Assembly: GCA_021846145.1 (NCBI GenBank)
Contig: JAJZCJ010000061.1
Span: 1-13,318, forward strand
Origin: Bacillota bacterium
GTDB lineage: Bacteria; Bacillota; Bacilli; Alicyclobacillales; SLC66
Reading direction: 5' to 3'
Length of the DNA: 13,318 nt
Positions 1 to 7,280 of the stretch are shown here, one piece after another. Position 1 is the stretch's first letter. Every line of letters starts with the position of its first letter. The notes under the pieces were generated by a model, which was not told where the DNA came from, did not search any database, and saw only the letters and a program-made list of their open reading frames with translations. The position numbers were made by a program, and so were the translations under genes.

Positions 1-817
1 GATCTTTTGATCCGCGGGTGAAAAGCTTATTCCAAGTTTTTAAGCTGGCCAACAACACCTCTGGATTTCTTGTGTGCTCATCCAGTGTGAGATATTTCGC
101 CACTTTGTAATGATTGGTTGTGTAGTAACTAGGAAGATTATTTTCCGCTCCATCAATGACACCACTTTGTAAAGCATTGTATACATCGCCGTAAGCCATT
201 GGAGTTGGCGATCCCCCTAAAATATGAACCATGTCAATGAACATTGCAGACTGTTGAACACGGATGGTCAAGCCTTTTAAGTCAGAAGGTACTTTAACAG
301 GATGCTTAGAATTATAGAAATCTCGAGATCCTGAATCATAATAGGTTAACCCTATCATTTTGGCACCTTTCAGATCTGACAATAATTTTTTACCAACAGG
401 TCCATTTAACACTCTCCACATTTGCGCAGAACTATTAAATAAATATGGTAGCCCTAAAACGCCCATTGACGTCGAATATGATGCTAATGGAGAAGAATTA
501 ATGCGTCCAAAATCAATGGCACCCAATTGAATTTCTTGAATAGCTGAATTTTCATCGCCCAACTGCGCATCTGGATACACCTTAATTTGGATTTGGCCAT
601 GTGTTAATTGCTTAACTTTATTTGCAAATGCGTTATCACCAGCCACTGTTGGATAATTAGCCGGTTGATCATCCGCTAAGCGATATACCACAGGAGCTGA
701 AACTTTATGAACATTCACATTCGCATTGGCAATGGACAAGCTCCCACCAATGATCGATAAAGATGCAATCACGCCAAATGCAGGATATAATGCCCGCTTA
801 CTCCGATTGATTCCCAA
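1..817 (-). CDS. dctP: TRAP transporter substrate-binding protein, DctP family (partial, C-terminus beyond window)
   Basis: Extracytoplasmic solute receptor of a tripartite ATP-independent transporter; it would capture an organic acid outside the membrane and deliver it to DctQ/DctM, which should lie beyond the left edge. The frame is open over 272 codons. It begins at TTG 817, chosen because GGGGG at 825-829 sits 7 nt upstream; no ATG fits. Residues 1-32 look like a Sec signal peptide: basic N-terminus (NRSKR), hydrophobic core, ANA before the mature part. There is no lipobox cysteine. Family motifs seen are LKGLTIRVQQS with the ligand-carboxylate Arg about 186, GDVYNALQSGVIDGAENN, and LDEHTRNPEVLL. 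Divergent from the LacI gene and next to a uronate operon, so galacturonate or glucuronate is the likely ligand (inference; DctP proteins binding uronates are known). Family assignment is firm, substrate is not. Confidence 0.93.
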   Translation of the reverse strand, partial: MGINRSKRALYPAFGVIASLSIIGGSLSIANANVNVHKVSAPVVYRLADDQPANYPTVAGDNAFANKVKQLTHGQIQIKVYPDAQLGDENSAIQEIQLGAIDFGRINSSPLASYSTSMGVLGLPYLFNSSAQMWRVLNGPVGKKLLSDLKGAKMIGLTYYDSGSRDFYNSKHPVKVPSDLKGLTIRVQQSAMFIDMVHILGGSPTPMAYGDVYNALQSGVIDGAENNLPSYYTTNHYKVAKYLTLDEHTRNPEVLLASLKTWNKLFTRGSKD

Positions 818-860
818 TTCAATTCCCCCGTTTTTATTTATATTTTCAATTCATTACCAC

Positions 861-876
861 GAGAAACCGCTTTCTC
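861..876. promoter_or_regulatory. Palindrome resembling a cre / LacI-family operator in the dctP leader
   Basis: GAGAAACCGCTTTCTC has perfect 6-bp arms around a CCGC centre with a central CG, the shape of LacI/CcpA-type operators. The inner 14 bases fit the usual CcpA cre pattern (TGWAANCGNTNWCA) except at the two outermost positions. It lies in the dctP 5' leader, about 100 bp downstream of the predicted -10 and 44 bp before the start, where a bound repressor could block elongation. Whether CcpA, the local LacI protein or nothing binds is unknown. Confidence 0.45.
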
Positions 877-973
877 TTATGATATAGAACACACACCTCA
901 CCCTCTTTAAAGTACAAAACAAACATAAATTTATGAAGCCATTGCTAAACACAAAACTGCTTATTACGACTCT

Positions 974-1002
974 AATATAATATCGAACAATTCATAAGTC
1001 AA
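974..1002 (-). promoter_or_regulatory. Predicted sigma-A promoter of dctP
   Basis: On the minus strand TTGACT (997-1002) is followed by a 17-bp spacer and TATATT (974-979). It gives a leader of roughly 150 nt before the TTG start. The -35 surroundings (TATTGACTTATGAA) closely match those of the kdgK promoter. Rest of the 818-1285 intergenic stretch: AT-rich, no ORF, holding the palindromes listed separately and an imperfect CACAA...TTGTG inverted repeat at 1037-1058. Confidence 0.6.
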
Positions 1003-1124
1003 TACTAAATTTATTCATATATTATGATAATACAATCACAACAAAATCGTTTTTTGTGTTAGTTTGATCTAAATCATAATGTTTGACGGCTTTAACTTCT
1101 AGTTATCAATGATTCAAACAAGTG

Positions 1125-1148
1125 CGTTTAACATTTTTATGTTAAACG
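1125..1148. promoter_or_regulatory. Perfect 10-bp-arm palindrome, probable upstream operator O1 (TAACA-N6-TGTTA core)
   Basis: Arms CGTTTAACAT (1125-1134) and ATGTTAAACG (1139-1148) are exact reverse complements separated by TTTT. The core 1129-1144 has the TAACA-N6-TGTTA layout found again at 1234-1249 over the lacI promoter. The two centres (1136.5 and 1241.5) are 105 bp apart. It lies between the divergent dctP and lacI promoters, so an operator is the simplest reading. A terminator is less likely because no gene ends here. Confidence 0.6.
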
Positions 1149-1233
1149 TCAAGAAGAAAACGGTAAAGTGTGTATGTAATTCTGGAATTTCACTAAATGT
1201 TGCAGTTTTCATCGCAATTTTGTACATTATAAT

Positions 1234-1253
1234 TAACACAATCATGTTATAAT
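1234..1253 (+). promoter_or_regulatory. lacI extended -10 promoter overlapped by operator O2
   Basis: TGTTATAAT (1245-1253) is an extended -10 (TGN plus perfect TATAAT at 1248-1253); no good -35 is at the usual distance, as allowed for extended -10 promoters. The 16-bp TAACACAATCATGTTA (1234-1249) overlaps it, so binding there should exclude RNA polymerase. This suggests autoregulation by the downstream LacI-family protein. Confidence 0.6.
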
Positions 1254-1285
1254 AGAATTATCTCAGTTAGTAAAGGGCGGATATA

Positions 1286-2323
1286 ATGATAACGATGGCT
1301 GATGTAGCCAAAGAAGCAGGAGTTTCCATCATGACAGTGTCCCGAGTGATTACCGGCACTGGATATGTCAAGGATTTAACTCGCAAAAAAGTGTTACGCG
1401 CGATGAAAAATCTTGATTATGAACCAAAGCGATTGTCTGTTTCGTCGATGAATGCGGAAACCACTACACTGGCGTTGATCGTTCCTGATATCACCAATCC
1501 TTTCTTTACGTTTATCGCAAGAGGAATGGAGGATGTGGCTCGCAAGAATGGCTACCGTGTTTTTATTGCCAATACAGATGAAAACCTGCGCAAGGAATCA
1601 GAGTACATTGACATGTGTTTATCATTAAACGCTGATGGCGTGCTCATCGTACCAGTAGGTGATTTATCTAAAGAAAATCTCATGGTCTTGCAAAAAGGCA
1701 ATATCCCTTTTGTGTTAGTAGATCGTCAAGTAAAAGATGTTGATGCGGATATCGTAAAAGGGGACATCGCTTCTGCATCCTACATGCTGTTAAAACATTT
1801 GATTGAACTTGGCCATAAAAGAATTGCGATTGTAACCGGACCTTTACATAATGAATCAAGTCGCGAAAGACTGGATGGATATACTAGAGCTTTGCAAGAA
1901 TTCAATCTGGCTTATGACGAAAAATTGGTTAAGGAATCTATTATGACGAGAAATGTGGATGTCCGATTTATTGATGATTTCCTTGCTTTGGAACACCCCC
2001 CCACCGCCTTGTTTGTCGCTAATTTGTTTCAATATGCTCATGTATACAATGCGTTACTGGAAAGAAAACTACGCATTCCAGATGACATAAGCATTGTTTG
2101 CTTTGGAAACAGTGATACGCTTGCAGCAAGCGATTCAATCGCGACTTGCGCCATCCAACCAACGTACAATTTTGGATCACTAGGTACGCAACTACTTATC
2201 GAACGAATTGAAGGCAATCCCGACCGCTCCCGAAAAATCATTTTGGAAGCAAGCATTCAAATACGTGGTTCGACCGCCCCATTCAGTAATAAAAACGAAG
2301 ACCAGTACAAAGACCAGAATTAG
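1286..2323 (+). CDS. LacI-family transcriptional regulator, probable repressor of the uronate operon
   Basis: A 345-residue LacI/GalR regulator. Residues 3-24 form the helix-turn-helix (MADVAKEAGVSIMTVSRVI), followed by GTGYVKDLTRKKVLRAMKNLDYEP. From about residue 60 comes a periplasmic-binding-protein-like effector domain (LALIVPDITNPFF, GHKRIAIVTGP, RLDGYTRAL, DDISIVCFGN). The ATG at 1286 is preceded by AAAGGG at 1272-1277. It is divergent from dctP and convergent with the catabolic operon, so it most likely represses both and releases DNA on binding a uronate or KDG-type inducer (inference from context). The hinge-helix stretch, usually ARSL in this family, reads VSSM, so the minor-groove-intercalating Leu appears to be Met. 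The last codons and the stop lie inside the terminator hairpin. Confidence 0.93.
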   Translation: MITMADVAKEAGVSIMTVSRVITGTGYVKDLTRKKVLRAMKNLDYEPKRLSVSSMNAETTTLALIVPDITNPFFTFIARGMEDVARKNGYRVFIANTDENLRKESEYIDMCLSLNADGVLIVPVGDLSKENLMVLQKGNIPFVLVDRQVKDVDADIVKGDIASASYMLLKHLIELGHKRIAIVTGPLHNESSRERLDGYTRALQEFNLAYDEKLVKESIMTRNVDVRFIDDFLALEHPPTALFVANLFQYAHVYNALLERKLRIPDDISIVCFGNSDTLAASDSIATCAIQPTYNFGSLGTQLLIERIEGNPDRSRKIILEASIQIRGSTAPFSNKNEDQYKDQN

Positions 2324-2340
2324 TGTCTTTGTACTGGTTT
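2301..2340. terminator. Bidirectional intrinsic terminator between lacI and the M24 gene
   Basis: A perfect 14-bp stem, ACCAGTACAAAGAC (2301-2314) with GTCTTTGTACTGGT (2325-2338), has a 10-nt loop and is followed on the plus strand by TTTTATT. On the minus strand the stem is followed by CTTCGTTTTTATT, so it can also end the six-gene operon, whose last stop codon is at 2347-2349. The lacI stop codon (2321-2323) lies in the loop. Confidence 0.88.
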
Positions 2341-2346
2341 TATTCA

Positions 2347-3423
2347 TTACAGTTCCAAAATACTAGGCAATCTAAAACTACTCTGCTCGCAACTCACTAA
2401 CTCAGTAGGAAATTTCCCATCGGCTGTAAGAATTTCCGCGCCGTCATTCCCAAGTAACACTGTATCCTCCGCTTTTACACCCTGAATCGTCGGATTCCAA
2501 GCCACTAACAGTTGCGATTCTAGTGTCATCGGATGGTCGGGTACTGCACGAACTTCTCGCGGCAAATACCCCGTAATACCGCCTTGATGATGTAGTTTCC
2601 ATTCACCAGAATATCCCAATTCGGCATACTTAATAACACCAGATGAAAGGGCATTGCCCAGACTCTCACCCACCGCTGTTGCGTGCAAAAGTGCCGCCTC
2701 AACCTGCAATACGGCATGGTATTTTTTTATTATCTCTTTATCAAGCGATCCAAAATGTACCATTCTGGTTGCTGAAATAACTAATCCGTTACGTCGCCCA
2801 CCTACGGATATCATGGCATATCGCCCCAAGTGTTCGAAAGCCGGCATTACATGGCGGTATAAATGTGCACGTTTAGCACCCGCCACGAGGTTGACAATCG
2901 GTTCTATCCCCCGCGCAAGGCAGTGCGCAGAGAGCAACCCAGCCACTTCATATTCCGTCTGTGTCGGACGCAACGATACACAAGTTGTAAATAACACTTC
3001 AGCAATAGATCGCCCTAAATCTCGCACTTCACCAATCAGTGATTCATCAAGTCTAAGGCGCAATTTCTGCACCTCAGCATGCAGTGTTGCTTCCTCCACA
3101 ACACCTGGCATTTGCCGCCACTTTGAAAGCCATTTTATTCTTTCTAAGTCATCGTACCACGCATGAACATGCACCACATCGGCTATCAGGCCCTCTTCGT
3201 CTTGCAATCGCTGTGCTTCTATATTGTTCACTATCACTTCCACCGTAGCATGGGTCACCAACACAGTTGCACAAGCTGCCTCTGTAGCGATCGCAATATG
3301 ATAACGGCCTCTAAATAGCCAAGATACAGTAGCCTCTTGCGTCAGAATAATGCCCTGAACTTCCTTTTGAACAAGTAATCGACGCAATAAATTTAACGCT
3401 TCATTCAAACAACAAGCCCCCAA
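2347..3423 (-). CDS. M24-family (creatinase/aminopeptidase-fold) protein, likely without the normal metal site
   Basis: 358 residues with the two-part layout of M24 'pita-bread' proteins: an N-terminal creatinase-like domain (about 1-120) and a C-terminal catalytic-fold domain (about 125-345). Aligning by eye to prolidase/Xaa-Pro aminopeptidase motifs, IDxGAxYxGYxSDxTR corresponds to ISVGGRRNGLVISATR, so both Asp ligands are Ser206 and Ser217. A motif His is kept (HHQGG, 278-282), the first Glu of IEPG is Asn310 (AWNP), and the last Glu is kept (Glu319 in AEDTVL). Three of five metal ligands are therefore missing and peptidase activity is doubtful. Last gene of the uronate operon, 1 nt after the IolB-like gene, so coupled. 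Start TTG 3423 follows a weak Shine-Dalgarno; TTG 3408, preceded by GGGGG, is a good alternative. Role unknown. Confidence 0.85.
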   Translation of the reverse strand: MGACCLNEALNLLRRLLVQKEVQGIILTQEATVSWLFRGRYHIAIATEAACATVLVTHATVEVIVNNIEAQRLQDEEGLIADVVHVHAWYDDLERIKWLSKWRQMPGVVEEATLHAEVQKLRLRLDESLIGEVRDLGRSIAEVLFTTCVSLRPTQTEYEVAGLLSAHCLARGIEPIVNLVAGAKRAHLYRHVMPAFEHLGRYAMISVGGRRNGLVISATRMVHFGSLDKEIIKKYHAVLQVEAALLHATAVGESLGNALSSGVIKYAELGYSGEWKLHHQGGITGYLPREVRAVPDHPMTLESQLLVAWNPTIQGVKAEDTVLLGNDGAEILTADGKFPTELVSCEQSSFRLPSILEL

Positions 3424-3424
3424 A

Positions 3425-4219
3425 TCATTCTTTCACCCATGCATGCGCCGGATCATCATTAGGAATCATCACTCTGTCAAGAGGACCTGCCATTATCCAC
3501 AAATAGTAAAGCTGGTATCCCCCCGCGGCACATACCGGATGATACCCTTTGGAAATAAGAAAAGTATCCCCATGGTGCACGCGAAATGCTTCATCAACAG
3601 AGCCGTCCAGCGTATAATTCGCTTGCACGCCAAACCCTTGCGATGGATTCAGTTGATAATAATAAACTTCCTCCATATTCGCCTCGACTCCCAATTGGTA
3701 GTCGTCATGTTTATGAGGCGGAAAACTGGACCACATACCCGCTTGATTAAACGTCTCGCCCACTATGATGTGATGCACGCGGCCTTCTGCATTTTTGACC
3801 ACAATATCATGAACCTCTCGTTGCCAATTGTCTTTTCCTACTGTGCGCACCCACAACTCATCTGGCAGCACTTGAAACGGTTCATGTTTTTCATCGCTAG
3901 GCGTGCCGCACAAACCCGCTTGCAAACGATCTGCCCCGATATTTGACACCTCAAATGAAGACTGCGCTGGCAAATAGAATGCCGTAGCACGCTCTGCAAA
4001 TACACTTTTACGAGCACCTGTAAACACTTTACCTTCAGTCTCTACTTGAATATGTCCTTGCAGTAAAATGAGCACTTTTTCCTGCTCTCCCGTAAAGCCA
4101 ACGTAATGCTCACCAGCTTCCAACGTGAGTACGCCAAATGTCAGTAGTTCTAGCTCCCCATTATCTGTCCCTACAATTTCACGATACCCTTGCTCTGCTT
4201 TTGCACGAATTATCGACAT
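3425..4219 (-). CDS. iolB: IolB/KduI-type isomerase (5-deoxy-glucuronate isomerase family), possible uronate isomerase
   Basis: 264 residues, a bicupin of the IolB family. Classic IolB converts 5-deoxy-glucuronate to 2-deoxy-5-keto-gluconate in myo-inositol breakdown, an aldose-ketose isomerisation of a uronate. The second cupin carries family signatures: GETFNQAGMWSSFPPHKHD (metal ligands His169, His171), EEVYYYQLNPSQGFG (Glu183/184) and GYHPVCAAGGY (His227), so the metal site looks intact. ATG 4219 has GGGAGG at 4230-4235, 10 nt upstream. It lies 16 nt after uxaB and no other inositol gene is visible. In this operon it may isomerise galacturonate or glucuronate in place of UxaC; KduI of E. 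coli has been reported to do this. That role is inference; family membership is firm. Confidence 0.9.
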   Translation of the reverse strand: MSIIRAKAEQGYREIVGTDNGELELLTFGVLTLEAGEHYVGFTGEQEKVLILLQGHIQVETEGKVFTGARKSVFAERATAFYLPAQSSFEVSNIGADRLQAGLCGTPSDEKHEPFQVLPDELWVRTVGKDNWQREVHDIVVKNAEGRVHHIIVGETFNQAGMWSSFPPHKHDDYQLGVEANMEEVYYYQLNPSQGFGVQANYTLDGSVDEAFRVHHGDTFLISKGYHPVCAAGGYQLYYLWIMAGPLDRVMIPNDDPAHAWVKE

Positions 4220-4235
4220 CGTTGACCATCCTCCC

Positions 4236-5720
4236 TTATTGCCCCTTCATCCAATCAGACAAAGCTGGCAACACTCCTGTGCGTAGTGCGATAACAGCTT
4301 GTTCTAACAAATCCACAAGGCTCGGTATTGCGGATAAGTCTTGTCCCCACACTTCATCCAACGAAAGTATTTGCGTAAGACTGGCATGAAGTCCCTGCGT
4401 TGACTCAAGTGACCATGCCTCCTGCACTGCACGAACTTGATTCTCATCGTCATGTATGACCCAATGATTCGATGGCTCATCTGCATTTTTGTAATAAAGC
4501 AATTGTCCCGCAATAGCCATGATCAACAATGATGGGAGTTTTCCGGTAGCATGGATAAAATCCATCATTGTTGGAAGTAACCGCACCCTTATTTTTGAAA
4601 GTCCATTGAGTTGGAGCGTCACAATTTCATGACGTAACAGCGGATTAGAAAAACGCTCAAGAACAGCTTCAGCGAAAATCTGCGCTTCGGACTCAGGAAC
4701 AGATTGGACAGAAAGCGCGGGAATGATTTCTTTGCTTAAAAGTTCACGCACAAATTTTCCCATTACGTCATCAGTGACCGCCATTTTTACCGTCTCTATT
4801 TGGGCAAGAAAGGATAGTCCGGCAAGCGCCGTATGGGTGCCATTAAGGATGCGCACTTTAATCAAGCGAAACGGTGCCACATCCTGTTCATACCGCACAT
4901 TTAAGCCAAGGGAAGCAAAGTCTAATTTTTTTTGCAGGCGAGATTCTCCTTGAATCACCCACAAATAAAACGGTTCCCGTATAATTCCTAATTTGTCTTC
5001 ATATTTCATGTCATGATCGCCGGCATCCAACCCGCTAGTCGTAAATCCCGTGACAATGCTGTCAACTAGGGTATTATAAAAATAATTGTGGTTTTCCACC
5101 CAATTTTGGAATTCAAGCGAAAGCTGCCAATCCCGCGCGCATCGCAGCACAAAATCACGCAACAAGTCGCCGTTATTTTCTACTAGTTCACAGGGTACAA
5201 TATCCAATCCAGACGCTTCATCACCAGCAAAGGCCTGAAATCTTTCGTACAGATACGCAGTCAACTTCGCTGGATAAGATGTCGGGCAAGTATTTTTCTG
5301 ATAAGACTCATAACTGTAAGCAAGCCCCGCCTCAGTGGTATTGGAAATCACGATATCAATCTGTGGATTGCGCGCGCACTGTAAAAATTCGCCCCATTGT
5401 GTATACGGATCAATTCCTCGACTAATCGATTGCACAATCTCACGACTATCTAAAACCTCACCATTTTGCAAACCACGAAGCCATACCGTGTACAATCCAT
5501 CCTGTTCATTGATCTCTTGGATCTTTTTTGCACCCATGGGGAGCGGCGTCGACACAACGACTCTGCCATCGTATTGCTTGTTTTTAATCAATTGGTGAAT
5601 CAGCCAATCCACGAATCCGCGCAAAAAATTCCCTTCACCAATCTGTAGAATTCGTTCAGGTAGTGCCTCGATGTTTAGCGACACATCATGTTCTCGAATC
5701 CATTGTTGAGTCAGCAGCAA
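4236..5720 (-). CDS. uxaB: Tagaturonate reductase (altronate oxidoreductase), mannitol dehydrogenase family
   Basis: 494 residues, close to the family length of about 480-500. Cytoplasmic NAD-dependent reduction of D-tagaturonate to D-altronate in the galacturonate isomerase pathway. Visible motifs: nucleotide-binding start ILQIGEGNFLRGFVDWLIHQL (24-44, the UxaB form rather than UxuB), NTTEAGL (127-133), CELVENNGD (177-185), FYNTLVDSIVTG (214-225), and the polyol-dehydrogenase catalytic pattern K-x4-N-x2-H as Lys288, Asn293, His296 (KVRILNGTH). Start is TTG 5720, set by GGAGGG (5728-5733) 7 nt upstream; no in-frame ATG has a site. Spacing is 17 nt from uxaA and 16 nt to iolB, consistent with one transcript. 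Fructuronate reductase is the main alternative, less likely given the adjacent uxaA. Confidence 0.94.
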   Translation of the reverse strand: MLLTQQWIREHDVSLNIEALPERILQIGEGNFLRGFVDWLIHQLIKNKQYDGRVVVSTPLPMGAKKIQEINEQDGLYTVWLRGLQNGEVLDSREIVQSISRGIDPYTQWGEFLQCARNPQIDIVISNTTEAGLAYSYESYQKNTCPTSYPAKLTAYLYERFQAFAGDEASGLDIVPCELVENNGDLLRDFVLRCARDWQLSLEFQNWVENHNYFYNTLVDSIVTGFTTSGLDAGDHDMKYEDKLGIIREPFYLWVIQGESRLQKKLDFASLGLNVRYEQDVAPFRLIKVRILNGTHTALAGLSFLAQIETVKMAVTDDVMGKFVRELLSKEIIPALSVQSVPESEAQIFAEAVLERFSNPLLRHEIVTLQLNGLSKIRVRLLPTMMDFIHATGKLPSLLIMAIAGQLLYYKNADEPSNHWVIHDDENQVRAVQEAWSLESTQGLHASLTQILSLDEVWGQDLSAIPSLVDLLEQAVIALRTGVLPALSDWMKGQ

Positions 5721-5737
5721 ATGTATACCCTCCTAAT

Positions 5738-7249
5738 TTACAGTGTGACACCATCTTTAAAAATCGCGATTTCCCGGTAATCATGGCGCTCATTCTTGGT
5801 GTAATAAACGCCTGAAGCCACATCAACGATCAGTTTATATAGTGCTGTAGATAGCTCCTCCATCGAGACGCCTGAAAGCAAACGTCCCGCATCAATGTCA
5901 ATCCAATGAGGTTTTTGTTCTGTAAGCGTCGAATTAGTAGAAACCTTGATGGTAGGCACAGCGCCACCTAGAGGAGTGCCACGACCAGTTGAAAACAACA
6001 CAATATGAGCCCCCGCCGCAATCAGCGCAGTCACTGACACCATATCATTCCCAGGCGCTTGTACTAGATTCAACCCGCTTTGCGTGGCTGCATCTCCATA
6101 AGCCAGCACATCAGTAACGAGGCTATGCCCACCTTTTTGCGTACACCCAAGAGACTTCTCCTCCAGCGTGGTGATACCACCATCTTTATTGCCTGGCGAA
6201 GGATTTTCATAAATTACTTGATTATGTCGGGTATAGTAGTCCTTAAAATCATTGATTAAATTCACAATCTTCTTATACGTCGTTGCATTGTTCGCGCGAT
6301 TCATCAAGATTGTTTCCGCGCCAAACATCTCAGGAACTTCAGTGAGAAATGTGGTGGCACCATTGCTAACCAGGAGATCAGAGGTCGCACCAATTAAAGG
6401 ATTAGCCGTGACCCCAGAAAATCCATCGGATCCCCCACACTTCAACCCAACCTTCAAGCGAGACACAGGCACTGCCTGGCGTTGAAACGTTTGCGCATAT
6501 GCAACCAGTTCGGAGATTTTGTCAAGTCCTTCTTCCAATTCATCCTGCACACCTTGAACATTCAAGAATTTCACGCGATCCGCGAAGTAATCACCTAGAA
6601 ACGGCATAAACTCATGTATTCGATTGTTCTCACAACCAAGTCCCATCACTAGTACGCCGGCTGCATTCGGGTGACGGACAAGCCCTGCAAGCAACTTTTG
6701 TGTATAGAGCAGATCATCTCCTAATTGGGAACATCCATATGGATGTGCGAAATGATATACCCCGTCAACGCCCGCATCACGAAATTTAGTGTTCGCAATT
6801 TGTGCAAGTTTTTCAGACGATTTATTAATACAACCAACTGTGTTAATAATCCAAATTTCATTGCGAATTCCAACATCTCCGTTTTCACGGACATATCCTT
6901 GAAATGTTTTCGGAAGATGATTGACTTGTTCAGGTAAACTTAATGCTACATTCTGAGGTTGGTACTCGTACTCCAATTTGCCAGCCAAATTGGTTTTGAC
7001 ATTGTGAGAATGCACCCACGTTCCTCTACCGATATTAACCACCGCATGACCAATGGAAGAGCCGAACTTGATCACATTCGTCCCCTGTGCGATATCGACT
7101 ATCGCTACTTTATGCCCTGTGCTGATGTCTTCTTTAATTTCCACCACTTCATCATCCACAGTCACTACTTCCCCAGCCTTAATATCCCTGCTGGCAATCG
7201 CAACTTGATCTGACGAATGTAGCTTCAATAATGCAGACTTATCTGACAC
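5738..7249 (-). CDS. uxaA: Altronate dehydratase
   Basis: 503 residues, full length for the UxaA family; removes water from D-altronate to give 2-keto-3-deoxy-D-gluconate. The N-terminal 95 residues form the SAF-type domain (VAIASRDIKAGEVV; GHKVAI). The dehydratase part follows: GYVRENGDVGIRN (118-130), HPYGCSQLGDD (169-179), GLGCENN (203-209), LKCGGSDGFSGVTANPLIG (269-287), EVPEMFGAE (304-312), SPGNKDGGITTLEEKSLGC (351-369), FSTGRGTPLG (419-428). Cys173, Cys206, Cys271 and Cys369 lie in these conserved blocks. Start is GTG 7249 with GGAGG 9 nt upstream. Third gene of the operon, 31 nt after kdgA. Galactarate dehydratase is a relative, but context and the fused SAF domain favour altronate. 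Confidence 0.95.
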   Translation of the reverse strand: MSDKSALLKLHSSDQVAIASRDIKAGEVVTVDDEVVEIKEDISTGHKVAIVDIAQGTNVIKFGSSIGHAVVNIGRGTWVHSHNVKTNLAGKLEYEYQPQNVALSLPEQVNHLPKTFQGYVRENGDVGIRNEIWIINTVGCINKSSEKLAQIANTKFRDAGVDGVYHFAHPYGCSQLGDDLLYTQKLLAGLVRHPNAAGVLVMGLGCENNRIHEFMPFLGDYFADRVKFLNVQGVQDELEEGLDKISELVAYAQTFQRQAVPVSRLKVGLKCGGSDGFSGVTANPLIGATSDLLVSNGATTFLTEVPEMFGAETILMNRANNATTYKKIVNLINDFKDYYTRHNQVIYENPSPGNKDGGITTLEEKSLGCTQKGGHSLVTDVLAYGDAATQSGLNLVQAPGNDMVSVTALIAAGAHIVLFSTGRGTPLGGAVPTIKVSTNSTLTEQKPHWIDIDAGRLLSGVSMEELSTALYKLIVDVASGVYYTKNERHDYREIAIFKDGVTL

Positions 7250-7280
7250 GCTTCTCCACCTCCGTTTCCAATACGCAGAA

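Noticed and set aside
1041..1057. ACAAAA...TTTTGT inverted repeat as an operator
   Set aside because: Short AT-only arms with an asymmetric centre in AT-rich DNA; weaker than neighbouring palindromes and not repeated elsewhere.
2654..3166. Plus-strand 170-codon frame opposite the M24 gene
   Set aside because: Low-complexity Ser/Thr/Arg-rich shadow of a real minus-strand gene; no motif.
3443..3946. Plus-strand 167-codon frame opposite iolB
   Set aside because: Shadow of the conserved IolB coding sequence, no recognisable domain.
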